A DNA stretch of 13,326 nt from positions 957,944 to 971,269 of the forward strand of contig CP070776.1 in the NCBI GenBank assembly GCA_020346205.1, written 5' to 3'. The first letter of the stretch is position 1. Every line of letters begins with the position of its first letter. Source of the stretch: Deltaproteobacteria bacterium. Its GTDB lineage: Bacteria; Desulfobacterota; Desulfobulbia; Desulfobulbales; BM004. The position numbers were made by a program, and so were the translations under genes. The notes beneath the pieces were generated by a model, which had not been told where the DNA came from, searched no databases, and was given only the letters and a program-made list of their open reading frames with translations. Below are positions 1-8,118 of the stretch, one piece after another.

Positions 1-1
1 A

Positions 2-130
2 TTCAATATTAAAAGTCAGTGGGAAGATGTGCCTGATGATGCCTTTATGATCCTTGTTATGGATGATAATGCCATGCAGAATGTTTCAGGAATTGCCACG
101 TTCAGAGATGAATTTAATGAAGCATTATAA
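2..130 (+). CDS. 3' end of an unidentified protein (C-terminal 42 residues)
   Basis: An open frame enters from the left edge and ends at a TAA (128-130). The visible tail is acidic and soluble-looking, with the stretches WEDVPDDAFMILVMDDNAM and FRDEFNEAL at the very end. I do not recognise the family. No Cys cluster, membrane segment or catalytic motif is visible in 42 residues. Another frame could in principle be the coding one, but this is the only plus-strand frame that stays open from the edge with a protein-like composition. It reads towards hflK but is separated from it by about 200 bases without a gene, so co-transcription is uncertain. Confidence 0.55.
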   Translation, partial: FNIKSQWEDVPDDAFMILVMDDNAMQNVSGIATFRDEFNEAL

Positions 131-332
131 TTATTATGCATCGATTCCCTTGCCAAGAGAGTCATTTGAACATACAGTACTAAATTATACTTGAATTCAC
201 CTATCCAATTTGAGAGAATCAATTATATATTGATATCAAAACATTCATTTTACTTATTGAAAGTTAATGAATTTCCGGTGCACCTTTTTTTCTTTGCCGG
301 ATAAAACATACAGACCAAAGAGAGGAATTATT

Positions 333-1439
333 ATGGCCTGGCAGGATGAACAGCCCCCTTGGGGCAAAGGTGGAAGAACTCCATCTCCTGAAGATTTTAT
401 AGCAGATCTTCTGAAAAAACTGAAAGATGCTTTTGGGGGCGGTGGCAGTGGAGTCCCTCCTGGAGAGGAAGGAGAGCAAGTACCTTCAGGTAGACCGCCT
501 TCAGGTCTTTTCGGCGGTATAGGGAAACTCCTCCTCATTATCATCATCATTATTGTGGTGCAGGTCGTCTACTCATCGTTTTACACAATCAAACCCGGTG
601 AACGCGGCGTTGTCCTGCGATTTGGTGAATACAGCAGAACAGCTCCTCCTGGACTTAACTTCAAGATCCCGTTGGTGGATGATGTTATCAAGGTTGATAT
701 CGAAACCGTGCGTAAAGAGGAATTTGGTTTTCGCACCAAAATTCCCGGCCAGAAGAGTATCTTTCAAAGGGAAGGTTTTGATGCTGAATCCCTCATGCTG
801 ACTGCAGATAAAAACGTTATCGATGTCCAGTGGATCGTCCAGTACAAAGTGCAGGACCCCTTCAATTTTCTTTTCAAGGTCCAGGATGTCCGTCAATCAG
901 TGCGTGACGTCTCAGAAACCTCTATGCGCAGAATTGTTGGCAACATGGATTTTGATTATGTGCTGAGCAACCGGGAAATCCTTGCCAGCACTACGGCAGA
1001 TGAACTGCAGGCTGAACTTAACAACTATGAAGCCGGTGTACAGGTCGTCACAGTCCAGTTACAGGATGTCAACCCGCCCGATGCAGTAAAACCCGCCTTC
1101 AACGAAGTCAACGAAGCGGACCAGGATATGAAAAGACTGGTTAATGAGGCAGAGGAAGCCTATAACAGGGTTATTCCAAAAGCACGCGGCGAGGCATTAC
1201 AGATCGTTGAAGAGGCCAGCGGCTATGCAGCCCAGCGGGTTAATGAAAGTAAGGGTGACACTGCCCGCTTTCTCTCCATCATGAAGGAATACCAGCTTGC
1301 AAAGGAAGTGACCCGCAAGAGGATGTACCTTGAGACCATGCAGGAAATCCTGCCCAATGTTACCGATATATATGTGATGGACAAGGACCAGCGCTCCATC
1401 CTGCCATTTCTGAATGTGGGCGGAGCCAAACAGAAATAA
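333..1439 (+). CDS. hflK: HflK, SPFH-domain partner of the FtsH protease
   Basis: HflK forms a hetero-oligomeric cage with HflC in the inner membrane that surrounds and modulates the AAA+ protease FtsH (family knowledge). The 368-residue product has a Gly/Pro-rich N-terminal segment (residues 1-63, starting MAWQDEQPPWG, typical of HflK), one membrane span with an unusual run of three Leu and six Ile (about 64-83), then an SPFH/band-7 domain opening with YTIKPGERGVVLRFGEY (about 84-100). A helical, charged, coiled-coil-like region follows (about 270-340). The frame extends upstream to an ATG at 267, but AGAGGA at 321-326 lies six bases before the ATG at 333, and HflK proteins begin at this point, so 333 is chosen. 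I see no convincing promoter in 131-332; that stretch is AT-rich and holds a TTGATATCAA palindrome (230-239). hflC follows 53 bases later, as in a standard hflKC operon. Confidence 0.95.
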   Translation: MAWQDEQPPWGKGGRTPSPEDFIADLLKKLKDAFGGGGSGVPPGEEGEQVPSGRPPSGLFGGIGKLLLIIIIIIVVQVVYSSFYTIKPGERGVVLRFGEYSRTAPPGLNFKIPLVDDVIKVDIETVRKEEFGFRTKIPGQKSIFQREGFDAESLMLTADKNVIDVQWIVQYKVQDPFNFLFKVQDVRQSVRDVSETSMRRIVGNMDFDYVLSNREILASTTADELQAELNNYEAGVQVVTVQLQDVNPPDAVKPAFNEVNEADQDMKRLVNEAEEAYNRVIPKARGEALQIVEEASGYAAQRVNESKGDTARFLSIMKEYQLAKEVTRKRMYLETMQEILPNVTDIYVMDKDQRSILPFLNVGGAKQK

Positions 1440-1492
1440 AAAAATTTACGCAATCAATATTAAATATAATTAATACATATTGAGGAAATCAG

Positions 1493-2416
1493 GTGAACAA
1501 AATAGTTAGAACCATTCTAATACTTATCGTCATCGCTTTAGTATTTACCGTTATCAACGGTGTTTATATACTGCAGGAAGGCAGGCAGGCGATCATTACC
1601 CAGTTCGGCAGACCCGTGGGCCAACCGATAACTGAGGCTGGTCTTCATTTCAAGCTGCCGTTTGTCCAGGAAGTAACCTTCTTTGAAAAGAAAATCCTCA
1701 TCTGGGACGGCGACCCCAATCAGATTCCGACCAATGATAAGACCTTTGTCTATCTTGACGTTACAGCACGCTGGCGTATTGCCGATGCCCTGGTCTTTCT
1801 GCAGGCAGTCAACAATGAAGCCCGGGCCCAGACCATACTGGACGACATCATTGACGGTACGGTTCGCGACCTGGTGAATAAAAATGACCTGGTAGAAATC
1901 ATCAGAAGCTCTGATTTTTCTCCTGAAACCATGACTAATTCCGCAGTAGAACTAGAAAAGCTGCAGTATGGCCGCGATAAAATTTCGTCCATGATCCATG
2001 AAGCTGCTTCCAAGATCACCCCGAAATACGGCATTAAACTTGTTGACGTTATGTTCAAGCGCGTCAATTATATTGAATCTGTGCGCCTCAAGGTATATGA
2101 CAGGATGATATCGGAACGTAAAAGGATTGCAGCGGAAAAACGCTCCCTGGGTGAAGGCCAGAAGGCTGAGATCATGGGTAAGGTCAAACGTGAATTCCAG
2201 GTAATTATCTCATCCGCCAAACGTGAGGCAGAAGAAATAAAGGGCCAGGCAGACGCTGAAGCGGCAAGCATTTATGCACAAGCCTACAACCAGGATAAGG
2301 AATTTTTCTCTTTTTACAAGACCCTGGAAAGCTATAAAGAGGCGGTCGGGGATAACACCAAACTTATCATCCCCATTGATTCTGAGTTCTATAAATATCT
2401 TGATGTGATTAAATAA
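1493..2416 (+). CDS. hflC: HflC, SPFH-domain partner of the FtsH protease
   Basis: HflC is the second subunit of the HflKC complex that controls FtsH at the inner membrane (family knowledge). The 307-residue protein starts with a signal-anchor membrane span (residues about 5-26), followed by the SPFH/band-7 domain with the characteristic EGRQAIITQFGRPVG (about 29-43) and GLHFKLPF. The C-terminal half is a long charged helix rich in Ala, Glu and Lys (about 200-270), and the protein ends in a short hydrophobic stretch, as is usual for HflC. The start is a GTG with TGAGGA (1481-1486) six bases upstream. Spacing, order and sizes match a two-gene hflK-hflC operon. No hairpin terminator is visible after the stop; a heptamer repeat array begins immediately at 2417. 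Confidence 0.95.
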   Translation: MNKIVRTILILIVIALVFTVINGVYILQEGRQAIITQFGRPVGQPITEAGLHFKLPFVQEVTFFEKKILIWDGDPNQIPTNDKTFVYLDVTARWRIADALVFLQAVNNEARAQTILDDIIDGTVRDLVNKNDLVEIIRSSDFSPETMTNSAVELEKLQYGRDKISSMIHEAASKITPKYGIKLVDVMFKRVNYIESVRLKVYDRMISERKRIAAEKRSLGEGQKAEIMGKVKREFQVIISSAKREAEEIKGQADAEAASIYAQAYNQDKEFFSFYKTLESYKEAVGDNTKLIIPIDSEFYKYLDVIK

Positions 2417-2485
2417 GGTTCAAGGCTCAAGGCTCAAGGAAAAGATTTTTAATTCAGAATTTATAATTCAAAATTAAGAATTCCT
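2417..2485. repeat. Degenerate 7-bp-period repeat between hflC and the Cys-cluster gene
   Basis: Two blocks with a strict 7-base period lie in the gap. Block one is GGTTCAA, GGCTCAA, GGCTCAA, GGAAAAG (2417-2444). Block two is AATTCAG, AATTTAT, AATTCAA, AATTAAG, AATTCCT (2451-2485), where the first four bases are constant and the last three vary. The blocks use different words but the same period. The array starts at the base after the hflC stop and ends four bases from the stop of the convergent gene, so it fills the whole intergenic space. Similar 7-base periodicity recurs at 8119-8250 and 11074-11101. It is not an inverted repeat and does not resemble a terminator. Confidence 0.65.
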
Positions 2486-2488
2486 TAT

Positions 2489-3160
2489 CTATTCATCATC
2501 CATGCTTGGATAGCCGGGGCTGTGCTCCGTCTTGAAGGATATCCTGCCTGTATTCTCCAGGAGTTCAAGCAGTTTCTCTATGTGCGAAACCTTATCCATT
2601 TTTTCAATATCCAGCTTGGTGAACCTGCAGTTGCAATAGGTCAGCTGGCCGCTGCACCAGGGACATATTTCAACCGGGCAGCCAAGGGTGTGGAATTCTC
2701 CCACAGCAACCTGGCATGACGGACACAGGTTGGAGTCAGGGGAGTAGGGCTCATATTCTTTCAACTTTTCAGGTTTTTCACCTAAGGCCAGAACCTCCTT
2801 GTTATCTGTATAACCAAAGAAATCAAGAAGCTCACGGTCAATTATCCCTTCTGCAAGAGTACCGATAATATGTGCTGACTCGCTACTTGCCACGTAGAGA
2901 TAATACATGCCGTTTCCCGTTAAAACACAGAGCAGAAAAACTCCCTGCCTACTGGTCAGCAAACGTAATTCCATTACAGAGTCTTCCCTGCCCTCAGGCA
3001 AATGAACATAAAAACTGTGCAGCAGGTTCAGGACAATTACATCAGCCTCATATTTTTTTAACACTGCCTCTGCTGTATCAACCTGATCTTCCGGTACAGC
3101 ATATTTCATCAGAAATTCTATGTCTTTCCTGCGGTCCGCCAGGGTTTTCTTGGTATCCAT
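2489..3160 (-). CDS. Hypothetical protein with a C-terminal Cys/His metal-binding cluster
   Basis: I do not recognise a named family. The 223-residue product has a soluble N-terminal part (1-140; hydrophobic strands around 41-52 and 73-91 suggest an alpha/beta fold) and a compact Cys-rich segment at 146-178. That segment contains CPSC, then HTLGC, CPWC and CNC: seven Cys and one His (C146, C149, H157, C161, C166, C169, C176, C178), enough for two zinc sites. The pattern ending HxxGCxxExCPxCxxQLxxCxC is, from memory, a recurring cassette at the ends of uncharacterised bacterial proteins. A Lys/Glu-rich helix follows (181-203). The ATG at 3160 has AAGGAG about 12 bases upstream. A TTG at 3181, with AGGAG four bases upstream, would add seven residues and is a real alternative. 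The gene follows thiE by 18-39 bases on the same strand, so the two are probably co-transcribed, but nothing in the protein points to thiamine. Confidence 0.85.
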   Translation of the reverse strand: MDTKKTLADRRKDIEFLMKYAVPEDQVDTAEAVLKKYEADVIVLNLLHSFYVHLPEGREDSVMELRLLTSRQGVFLLCVLTGNGMYYLYVASSESAHIIGTLAEGIIDRELLDFFGYTDNKEVLALGEKPEKLKEYEPYSPDSNLCPSCQVAVGEFHTLGCPVEICPWCSGQLTYCNCRFTKLDIEKMDKVSHIEKLLELLENTGRISFKTEHSPGYPSMDDE

Positions 3161-3199
3161 ATTTTTAGAACTCTCCTTCAATAAGCTCCTATTATCCAG

Positions 3200-3883
3200 T
3201 CACTGTCCGGATGCCTTGGTAATTGCCTCGACCCAGCGCCTGGTTTCTGCCGCTATATCATCTGCCTGGGTCAAAGCAGTAACCACGGCGATACGGCGTG
3301 CTCCCCTTGCTGCAAGTTCCTGGACATGATCCAATTTCACGCCGCCCATTACGGTAAAAGGCAGATCACAGAACTTTACAAAATCTTTTATGGCATCCGG
3401 GCCAAGAAAAGGCGTTAGCTTTTTCTTTGTTTCTGTTTGGTATAGCGGCCCGATATTAAAGTAAGATGCACCTCGTTCCTTAGCTGTCCTGGCCTGCTCC
3501 GGCTTATTGCATGAAACCCCGATAATCAGTTCAGATGACATTTTCCTTACCTCTTCAGCCGGCAGGTCACTATTGCCCAGGTGTACCCCATCAGCTTTTG
3601 CAAGCAGAGCAATGTCAACACGATTATTCACTATAAACAGGGCACCTGCCTCGCTGGTCTTCTTTCTGAAAACCAGAGCCTTCTGATAAAATGTCATGTC
3701 ATCTGAATGCTTGTCCCGAAGCTGAACCAACTTTGCTCCGCCAGCCAGGACACCGTCAAGCCATTCAATATCTGATCGACCATTGGCCAGAGGTTCACAC
3801 GAAACAGGATATATGGTTACCTTGTCGCGAAAAAAATCTATTTTTTGCAGGTAAGTAGCATCTTCTGGAAACATCAATTTCAT
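3200..3883 (-). CDS. thiE: Thiamine-phosphate synthase
   Basis: ThiE joins HMP-pyrophosphate and the thiazole phosphate to make thiamine monophosphate in the cytoplasm (family knowledge). The 227-residue protein shows the TIM-barrel motifs in order: VQLRDK (53-58), IVNNRVDIAL (84-93), ADGVHLGNSDLP (97-108), IGVSC (121-125), FNIGPLYQTETKK (142-154), the phosphate-binding VMGGV (178-182) and ARRIAVVTAL near the end. Length is normal to slightly long, with an N-terminal extension of about 20 residues before the first strand. The start at 3883 has no good ribosome binding site; the ATG at 3874 (M4) is possible. No other thiamine genes are in the window, and no TPP riboswitch-like sequence is visible upstream. 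It is followed closely by the Cys-cluster gene and is divergent from gltA. Confidence 0.93.
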   Translation of the reverse strand: MKLMFPEDATYLQKIDFFRDKVTIYPVSCEPLANGRSDIEWLDGVLAGGAKLVQLRDKHSDDMTFYQKALVFRKKTSEAGALFIVNNRVDIALLAKADGVHLGNSDLPAEEVRKMSSELIIGVSCNKPEQARTAKERGASYFNIGPLYQTETKKKLTPFLGPDAIKDFVKFCDLPFTVMGGVKLDHVQELAARGARRIAVVTALTQADDIAAETRRWVEAITKASGQ

Positions 3884-3900
3884 CGTCCAAGTCTAAATAG

Positions 3901-3929
3901 TTGCTCGATTATTGTTTTTCTTCTATAGT
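3901..3929 (+). promoter_or_regulatory. Candidate sigma-70 promoter for gltA
   Basis: TTGCTC (3901-3906) and TATAGT (3924-3929) are separated by 17 bases in the thiE/gltA divergent region, pointing towards gltA. This would give a leader of roughly 145 bases. The 9-base word TAAATAGTT occurs twice, at 3894-3902 and 3929-3937, 35 bases apart, touching the -35 and -10 boxes respectively, so it could be a regulator site. Both boxes are only partial matches to consensus. Confidence 0.35.
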
Positions 3930-4016
3930 AAATAGTTTGTATCTAAAAGTCACCCCGGGCAGCTTAAATAATTTCATCTATAAAGTAATACTGTCCGGTG
4001 AAGCTTCATTTATTTT

Positions 4017-4045
4017 CAGCACAATAGCACCACCTAATTGTGCTG
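4017..4045 (+). promoter_or_regulatory. Hairpin or operator in the gltA leader
   Basis: A perfect 9-base inverted repeat, CAGCACAAT (4017-4025) and ATTGTGCTG (4037-4045), has an 11-base centre and sits about 37 bases before the gltA ATG. It has no following T-run, so it is not an intrinsic terminator. It could be an RNA stem in the leader or a dyad bound by a dimeric regulator. A TGAAGCTTCA palindrome lies just upstream (3999-4008). Confidence 0.4.
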
Positions 4046-4082
4046 TTCTTCCAGACAGAACTGATAGAGAAGGTTGATTACT

Positions 4083-5429
4083 ATGATTAATAAATTGCGA
4101 AGCGATAAAACAGCAGAACTGGTCATTGAAGGGAAGAAACACACCCTGCCCATTGTAGAAGGCAGCGAGGGGGAAAAGGCCATAGATATCCGCAACCTGC
4201 GCGAGGATACCGGCTATATAACCCTTGACAGCGGTTACATGAATACCGGCTCCTGTGCCAGTGAAATTACCTACCTTGAGGGCTCAAAAGGTATCCTTAA
4301 CTACAGGGGTTACTCCATCGAAGACCTGGCTGAGAACTGCTCCTTTGTCGAGGTGGCTTATCTGCTCCTGCACGGTCATCTTCCCACCCCGGAAGAATAC
4401 CAGCATTTCAGCTATCTTCTGGGCCGTTTTGCCCTGATTCACGAGGATATGATCCACTTCTTCGATCATTTTCCACCCAATACAGCTCCTATGGCAATCC
4501 TGTCATCAATGGTCAACTCGCTTTCCAACTTCTATCCGGAGATGACTGAAAATCCGTTTGAAGATATTGACATCATGGCAACGCGACTTATTTCCAAGGT
4601 GCGTACAATTGCCGCCTTTACCTATAAAAAATCACAGGGCTGGCCTTTAGTCTATCCACGCCATGATCTTTCTTACTGTGCCAACTTTCTCAACATGATG
4701 TTTGATTCACCGGTAAAACCATACTTGATAAATGATGAGGTCGTTGCTGCCTTAAACAAGATCCTTATCCTGCATGCCGACCATGAGCAGAACTGCTCCA
4801 CCTCCACTGTAAGGCTGGTGGGCAGCGCCCGGGTAAATCTTTATGCATCTATCTCTGCAGGGATCAGCGCTCTCTGGGGGCCGCTGCATGGCGGAGCCAA
4901 CCAGGCTGTTGTTGAGATGCTTGAAAACATCTACGAATCTGACGGTGATTATCAGACTTACATAGACCGCGCCAAGGATCCGGATGATCCCTTCCGCCTG
5001 GTAGGTTTTGGTCACAGGGTATACAAGAGCCATGACCCCAGGAGCCGAATTATCAAAAAAGCATGCGATGATGTACTCTTAACCTTAAAAGTTTCAGATC
5101 CGCTGCTCGATATTGCCAAGGAACTGGAAGAGGTAGCTCTAAATGACGATTTTTTCATTGAGCGCAATCTCTATCCAAATGTTGACTTCTACAGCGGTAT
5201 TATATACAGGGCTATCGGCATCCCCAGTAATATGTTCACTGTAATGTTTGCCCTGGGCCGACTGCCGGGCTGGATTGCACATTGGAAGGAAATGTGGGAT
5301 GACCCGAACTGGCGCATTGGCAGGCCGCGCCAGGTTTATGTTGGCCCGAAACACAGGAGTTTCACACCCAGGGAAGAACGCGAAAAGAAGAAGCAGGATA
5401 AAATTAGACGTGAAATGATGAAGAGTTGA
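4083..5429 (+). CDS. gltA: Citrate synthase
   Basis: Condenses acetyl-CoA with oxaloacetate to give citrate at the entry of the TCA cycle. The 448-residue product has the N-terminal beta-rich segment found in Gram-negative hexameric enzymes (1-55), then EGSKGILNYRGYSIEDLAE (substrate-side strand, about 66-84). The catalytic residues are all present: His269 in GPLHGG, His311 in GFGHRVYKSHDPR and Asp368 in NVDFYSG. The CoA-side sequence HADHEQNCSTST (231-242) is also present. The C-terminus carries a short Lys/Arg/Glu-rich tail after RPRQVYVG. The frame also opens at a TTG (4074), but GAGAAGG (4067-4073) sits nine bases before the ATG at 4083, which is chosen. A 2-methylcitrate synthase is less likely, because the N-terminal domain is retained and no prp genes are nearby. 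The gene ends 38 bases from the convergent stop of the next gene, with no clear terminator between. Confidence 0.95.
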   Translation: MINKLRSDKTAELVIEGKKHTLPIVEGSEGEKAIDIRNLREDTGYITLDSGYMNTGSCASEITYLEGSKGILNYRGYSIEDLAENCSFVEVAYLLLHGHLPTPEEYQHFSYLLGRFALIHEDMIHFFDHFPPNTAPMAILSSMVNSLSNFYPEMTENPFEDIDIMATRLISKVRTIAAFTYKKSQGWPLVYPRHDLSYCANFLNMMFDSPVKPYLINDEVVAALNKILILHADHEQNCSTSTVRLVGSARVNLYASISAGISALWGPLHGGANQAVVEMLENIYESDGDYQTYIDRAKDPDDPFRLVGFGHRVYKSHDPRSRIIKKACDDVLLTLKVSDPLLDIAKELEEVALNDDFFIERNLYPNVDFYSGIIYRAIGIPSNMFTVMFALGRLPGWIAHWKEMWDDPNWRIGRPRQVYVGPKHRSFTPREEREKKKQDKIRREMMKS

Positions 5430-5467
5430 GTAGTTCAATGCGCTCTTCAATCAGCTCAATACTATTC

Positions 5468-8113
5468 TTATGCCTTTTCTTTTTTTAAAGGATATTTCTT
5501 CTTGATAAATTTTTTTTCATCCGCCTTGGTCTTCACTAAACCGTCAAGTTTTGCCTCAAGCAGATGATTCAGGATGGTCTTATAGATCGGGCCGCTCTTG
5601 TAACCCATTTTCTTCAGATCTGCACCCTGAATATGAGTTTTATAGTGCCGCAGGTGGGTAACAAAATGCGAAACCGCCTTCTTCGCTGTTTTCTTTCTGG
5701 CCATGGCTATGAGATAAAGCAGGGTTTCATGGGTGCGTTCCTGGAGCAGCCAGTAAATTTCGCTGGAACTTAATCTCCTGTTCCTGTCCAACTCTTTTAG
5801 GATTTTGTCTGCAGCATCCTTTTCTTTTAAAAGCTCATTCTTATGGCGCTCGGCAAACTCAAATTTCATACAGAAAACCTTCAGGTCGCTGTAGGTTGAG
5901 TTGGCAAGGATGGTAAAAAGATACACCAGCCAATACCTGCAGGGCTCACCAAGATAGAGCAATTTGTACCAGGCCATGGCGCGCTGGGTCTCTATCAAAT
6001 TTTTCTCCATACGCTTATCAAATTTCAGCCCGGGTAAAATAAATTTCAGCAGGTCGAATTCCGCCATTCTGCTGATAGCAGGTATGGGATTTTCTTCGGA
6101 AAAAATAAGTTTCAATTCCGTAAAGCAGCGATGCCCGAAAAATCGGTTGAAAAGGTTCATTTTAACCGCGTTTTTCAGAAGTTTTTCCGTGTGCTTGCCA
6201 ATGGTAAATCCCATGCGCTGTTCAAAGCGAATAGCCCGGAAAATTCGTGTGGGGTCTTCCACAAAGCTCAAGTTATGCAGGATGCGAATGCGCCGCTCTT
6301 TTATATCAGCCTGGCAGTTGAAGAAGTCCACCAGGGTGCCGAACTTCTCCGGGTTCAGATTGATGGCCATGGCATTGATGGTAAAATCGCGGCGGTAAAG
6401 GTCAAGCTTCAGCGATGAAAGTTCAACTGTGGGCATTGCTGCCGGGTACTCGTAATATTCAAGCCTGGCAGTTGCCACATCAATGTTGAAACCATCAGGC
6501 ATGATGACCAGTGCCGTGCTGAATTTTTCATGAGTGCGGACAGCTCCGCCGAAGTGATCAGCAAGTTTCTTGGCAAACTTGATGCCGTCACCTTCCACCA
6601 CAATATCCAGATCAAGATTTTTTACCCGCAAAAGAAGGTCCCGGACAAAGCCCCCAACTGCATAGGCTGTATAACCATTTTTTTCTGCCACCTCGCCTAT
6701 GGTCCGGAGAAGGACAATATTTTCCTTGTTCAGGACCTCGATAATCTGGCTGTTTACATTCCTGTGCCGTTCAATATAGGAGCGGTCATCTGAAGTAATG
6801 AGGTTTTTAGGCTGGTGAGCCGGATCGTTAATAAGCAGGTTAAGCAAATCGGTTCGGGTAATAACTCCCTGCAGCTCATTCTTATCCACCACGGGGATCA
6901 GGCGTTGTCGATGTTCGATGATCAACTCCTGTATATCTGCAAGGGATGCTGAACTTTGCAGGGTGGCAACATCCGTGGTCATATAATCACTGACAGGCAG
7001 ATTACCCAGTTCATGAAAAATGGCTTTTTCCGTTACCCGTCTTGAAATTATCCCCAGAAGCTTGGACTTTCCCTTTACAACAGGCAGTACGGTAATGCTG
7101 TACCTGGTCAAAACCTGGTTGGCATTCTTGATAGATATATCAGGCGGCACTGTAATAGCAGGATGCGACATCAACTCCCCGGCCAGGCTCTGCGGCCTGA
7201 CATGCTTGTTGAGAAGCCTGATAAGCTTTTCCTCAGCCTCAACCATGGTCTTGTTTTTCACCGTGGCAGAAGCTGCAGAGGCATGTCCGCCGCCGCCAAA
7301 TTCCCTGGCGATCTCTCCCACATTAACTTCCGGAACACGGCTCCGGGCGATGAGATATATCCTGTCCTCCATGCCGGCCAGGGCAAAAAGGACGTTTAAA
7401 TTTTCCATGACCATGAAGCGCCTGACAAGCAAAGCAAATTCATCCACGTACTCTTTGAGAGCCAGCTTGGCCACAACAATATCTATACCCTGGATGGTAT
7501 AGTTTATTGCTGATTTGATAAGATTGTTTAAATGCTCCAACTGTTGAACGGTAAGCTCCCGGGCAATGGACTGGGATACAGTATGCAGATTGGCGCCCTG
7601 CTCCAAAAGCCATGATGCTGCCTCAAGATCCTCTGGGGTAGTGGTTGCAAACTTAAATGATCCTGTGTCCTCATAAATTCCCATGGACAGCAGTGTTGCT
7701 TCATCACTTGTGAGAGCAATCTTCTTCTTACGGAATAGCTGGGTGAAAATAGTCGATGTAGAGCCTACCGGCCTGATGACTTCCACATCCCCTTTCAAAT
7801 CTCCCGGTGCATCAGGATGATGATCATAAATGTGGAGCTCTATGCCTTTGTTATCAAGGCACTTGGCAAAATTTCCCAGCCTGCTTGCCTGGCGGGTATC
7901 AACAAGAATTAATTTTGTAACCTTTTTTAAGGGAATTTGCTTCTGGCGTTTAAATTCATGAAAATCATGGCTCGACTTAACAAAGAAATCCCGGATATTC
8001 TTTTCCTGTGAACCTGCAAATGCCATTACCGCATCAGGGTAGATTTTTTTGGCAGCCACCATGGAGGCAAGGCCGTCAAAATCAGCATTCATGTGTGTGG
8101 TTATGACTTCCAT
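5468..8113 (-). CDS. DHH phosphoesterase-CBS-tRNA nucleotidyltransferase fusion (probable A-adding enzyme)
   Basis: An 881-residue, three-part protein. Residues 1-300 are a DHH/DHHA1 phosphoesterase with all metal motifs intact: THMNADFDG (D11, D13), LVDTR (D72), DHH (97-99), YEDTG (D149) and GGGGHASAA (273-281). Residues about 311-430 are a CBS pair, with tandem VLPVV/LIPVV strands. Residues about 470-881 are a class II tRNA nucleotidyltransferase: AVGGFVRD (485-492), LDLDIVVEG with catalytic D501/D503, RRDFTINAMA (574-583), EDPTR (619-623, the base-selecting EDxxR motif) and a helical C-terminal tRNA-binding part. In species with split CC-adding and A-adding enzymes, this long fusion is the A-adding member (established for Aquifex-type proteins); that assignment here is inference, and full CCA addition cannot be excluded. 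The DHH part resembles nanoRNA-degrading NrnA-like enzymes, and CBS pairs usually bind adenosyl ligands. The ATG at 8113 has no Shine-Dalgarno sequence; a heptamer repeat array begins six bases upstream. It is 182 bases downstream of xerD. Confidence 0.93.
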   Translation of the reverse strand: MEVITTHMNADFDGLASMVAAKKIYPDAVMAFAGSQEKNIRDFFVKSSHDFHEFKRQKQIPLKKVTKLILVDTRQASRLGNFAKCLDNKGIELHIYDHHPDAPGDLKGDVEVIRPVGSTSTIFTQLFRKKKIALTSDEATLLSMGIYEDTGSFKFATTTPEDLEAASWLLEQGANLHTVSQSIARELTVQQLEHLNNLIKSAINYTIQGIDIVVAKLALKEYVDEFALLVRRFMVMENLNVLFALAGMEDRIYLIARSRVPEVNVGEIAREFGGGGHASAASATVKNKTMVEAEEKLIRLLNKHVRPQSLAGELMSHPAITVPPDISIKNANQVLTRYSITVLPVVKGKSKLLGIISRRVTEKAIFHELGNLPVSDYMTTDVATLQSSASLADIQELIIEHRQRLIPVVDKNELQGVITRTDLLNLLINDPAHQPKNLITSDDRSYIERHRNVNSQIIEVLNKENIVLLRTIGEVAEKNGYTAYAVGGFVRDLLLRVKNLDLDIVVEGDGIKFAKKLADHFGGAVRTHEKFSTALVIMPDGFNIDVATARLEYYEYPAAMPTVELSSLKLDLYRRDFTINAMAINLNPEKFGTLVDFFNCQADIKERRIRILHNLSFVEDPTRIFRAIRFEQRMGFTIGKHTEKLLKNAVKMNLFNRFFGHRCFTELKLIFSEENPIPAISRMAEFDLLKFILPGLKFDKRMEKNLIETQRAMAWYKLLYLGEPCRYWLVYLFTILANSTYSDLKVFCMKFEFAERHKNELLKEKDAADKILKELDRNRRLSSSEIYWLLQERTHETLLYLIAMARKKTAKKAVSHFVTHLRHYKTHIQGADLKKMGYKSGPIYKTILNHLLEAKLDGLVKTKADEKKFIKKKYPLKKEKA

Positions 8114-8118
8114 GTTTT

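Noticed and set aside
267..332. N-terminal extension of HflK from an upstream ATG at 267
   Set aside because: The 22 extra residues do not look like HflK, and a good Shine-Dalgarno sequence precedes the ATG at 333.
3884..4073. TPP riboswitch upstream of thiE
   Set aside because: No THI-box core such as CTGAGA with the paired conserved segment could be found on the thiE strand.
5430..5467. Bidirectional terminator between gltA and the convergent gene
   Set aside because: Only weak, mismatched complementarity (GAGTTGA against TCAGCTC) and no suitable T-run in the gap; the T-run at 5478 is inside the opposite gene.
7020..7502. Long plus-strand open frame of 160 codons
   Set aside because: It lies entirely inside the DHH-CBS-nucleotidyltransferase gene, antisense to well-conserved motifs, and has no protein family features.
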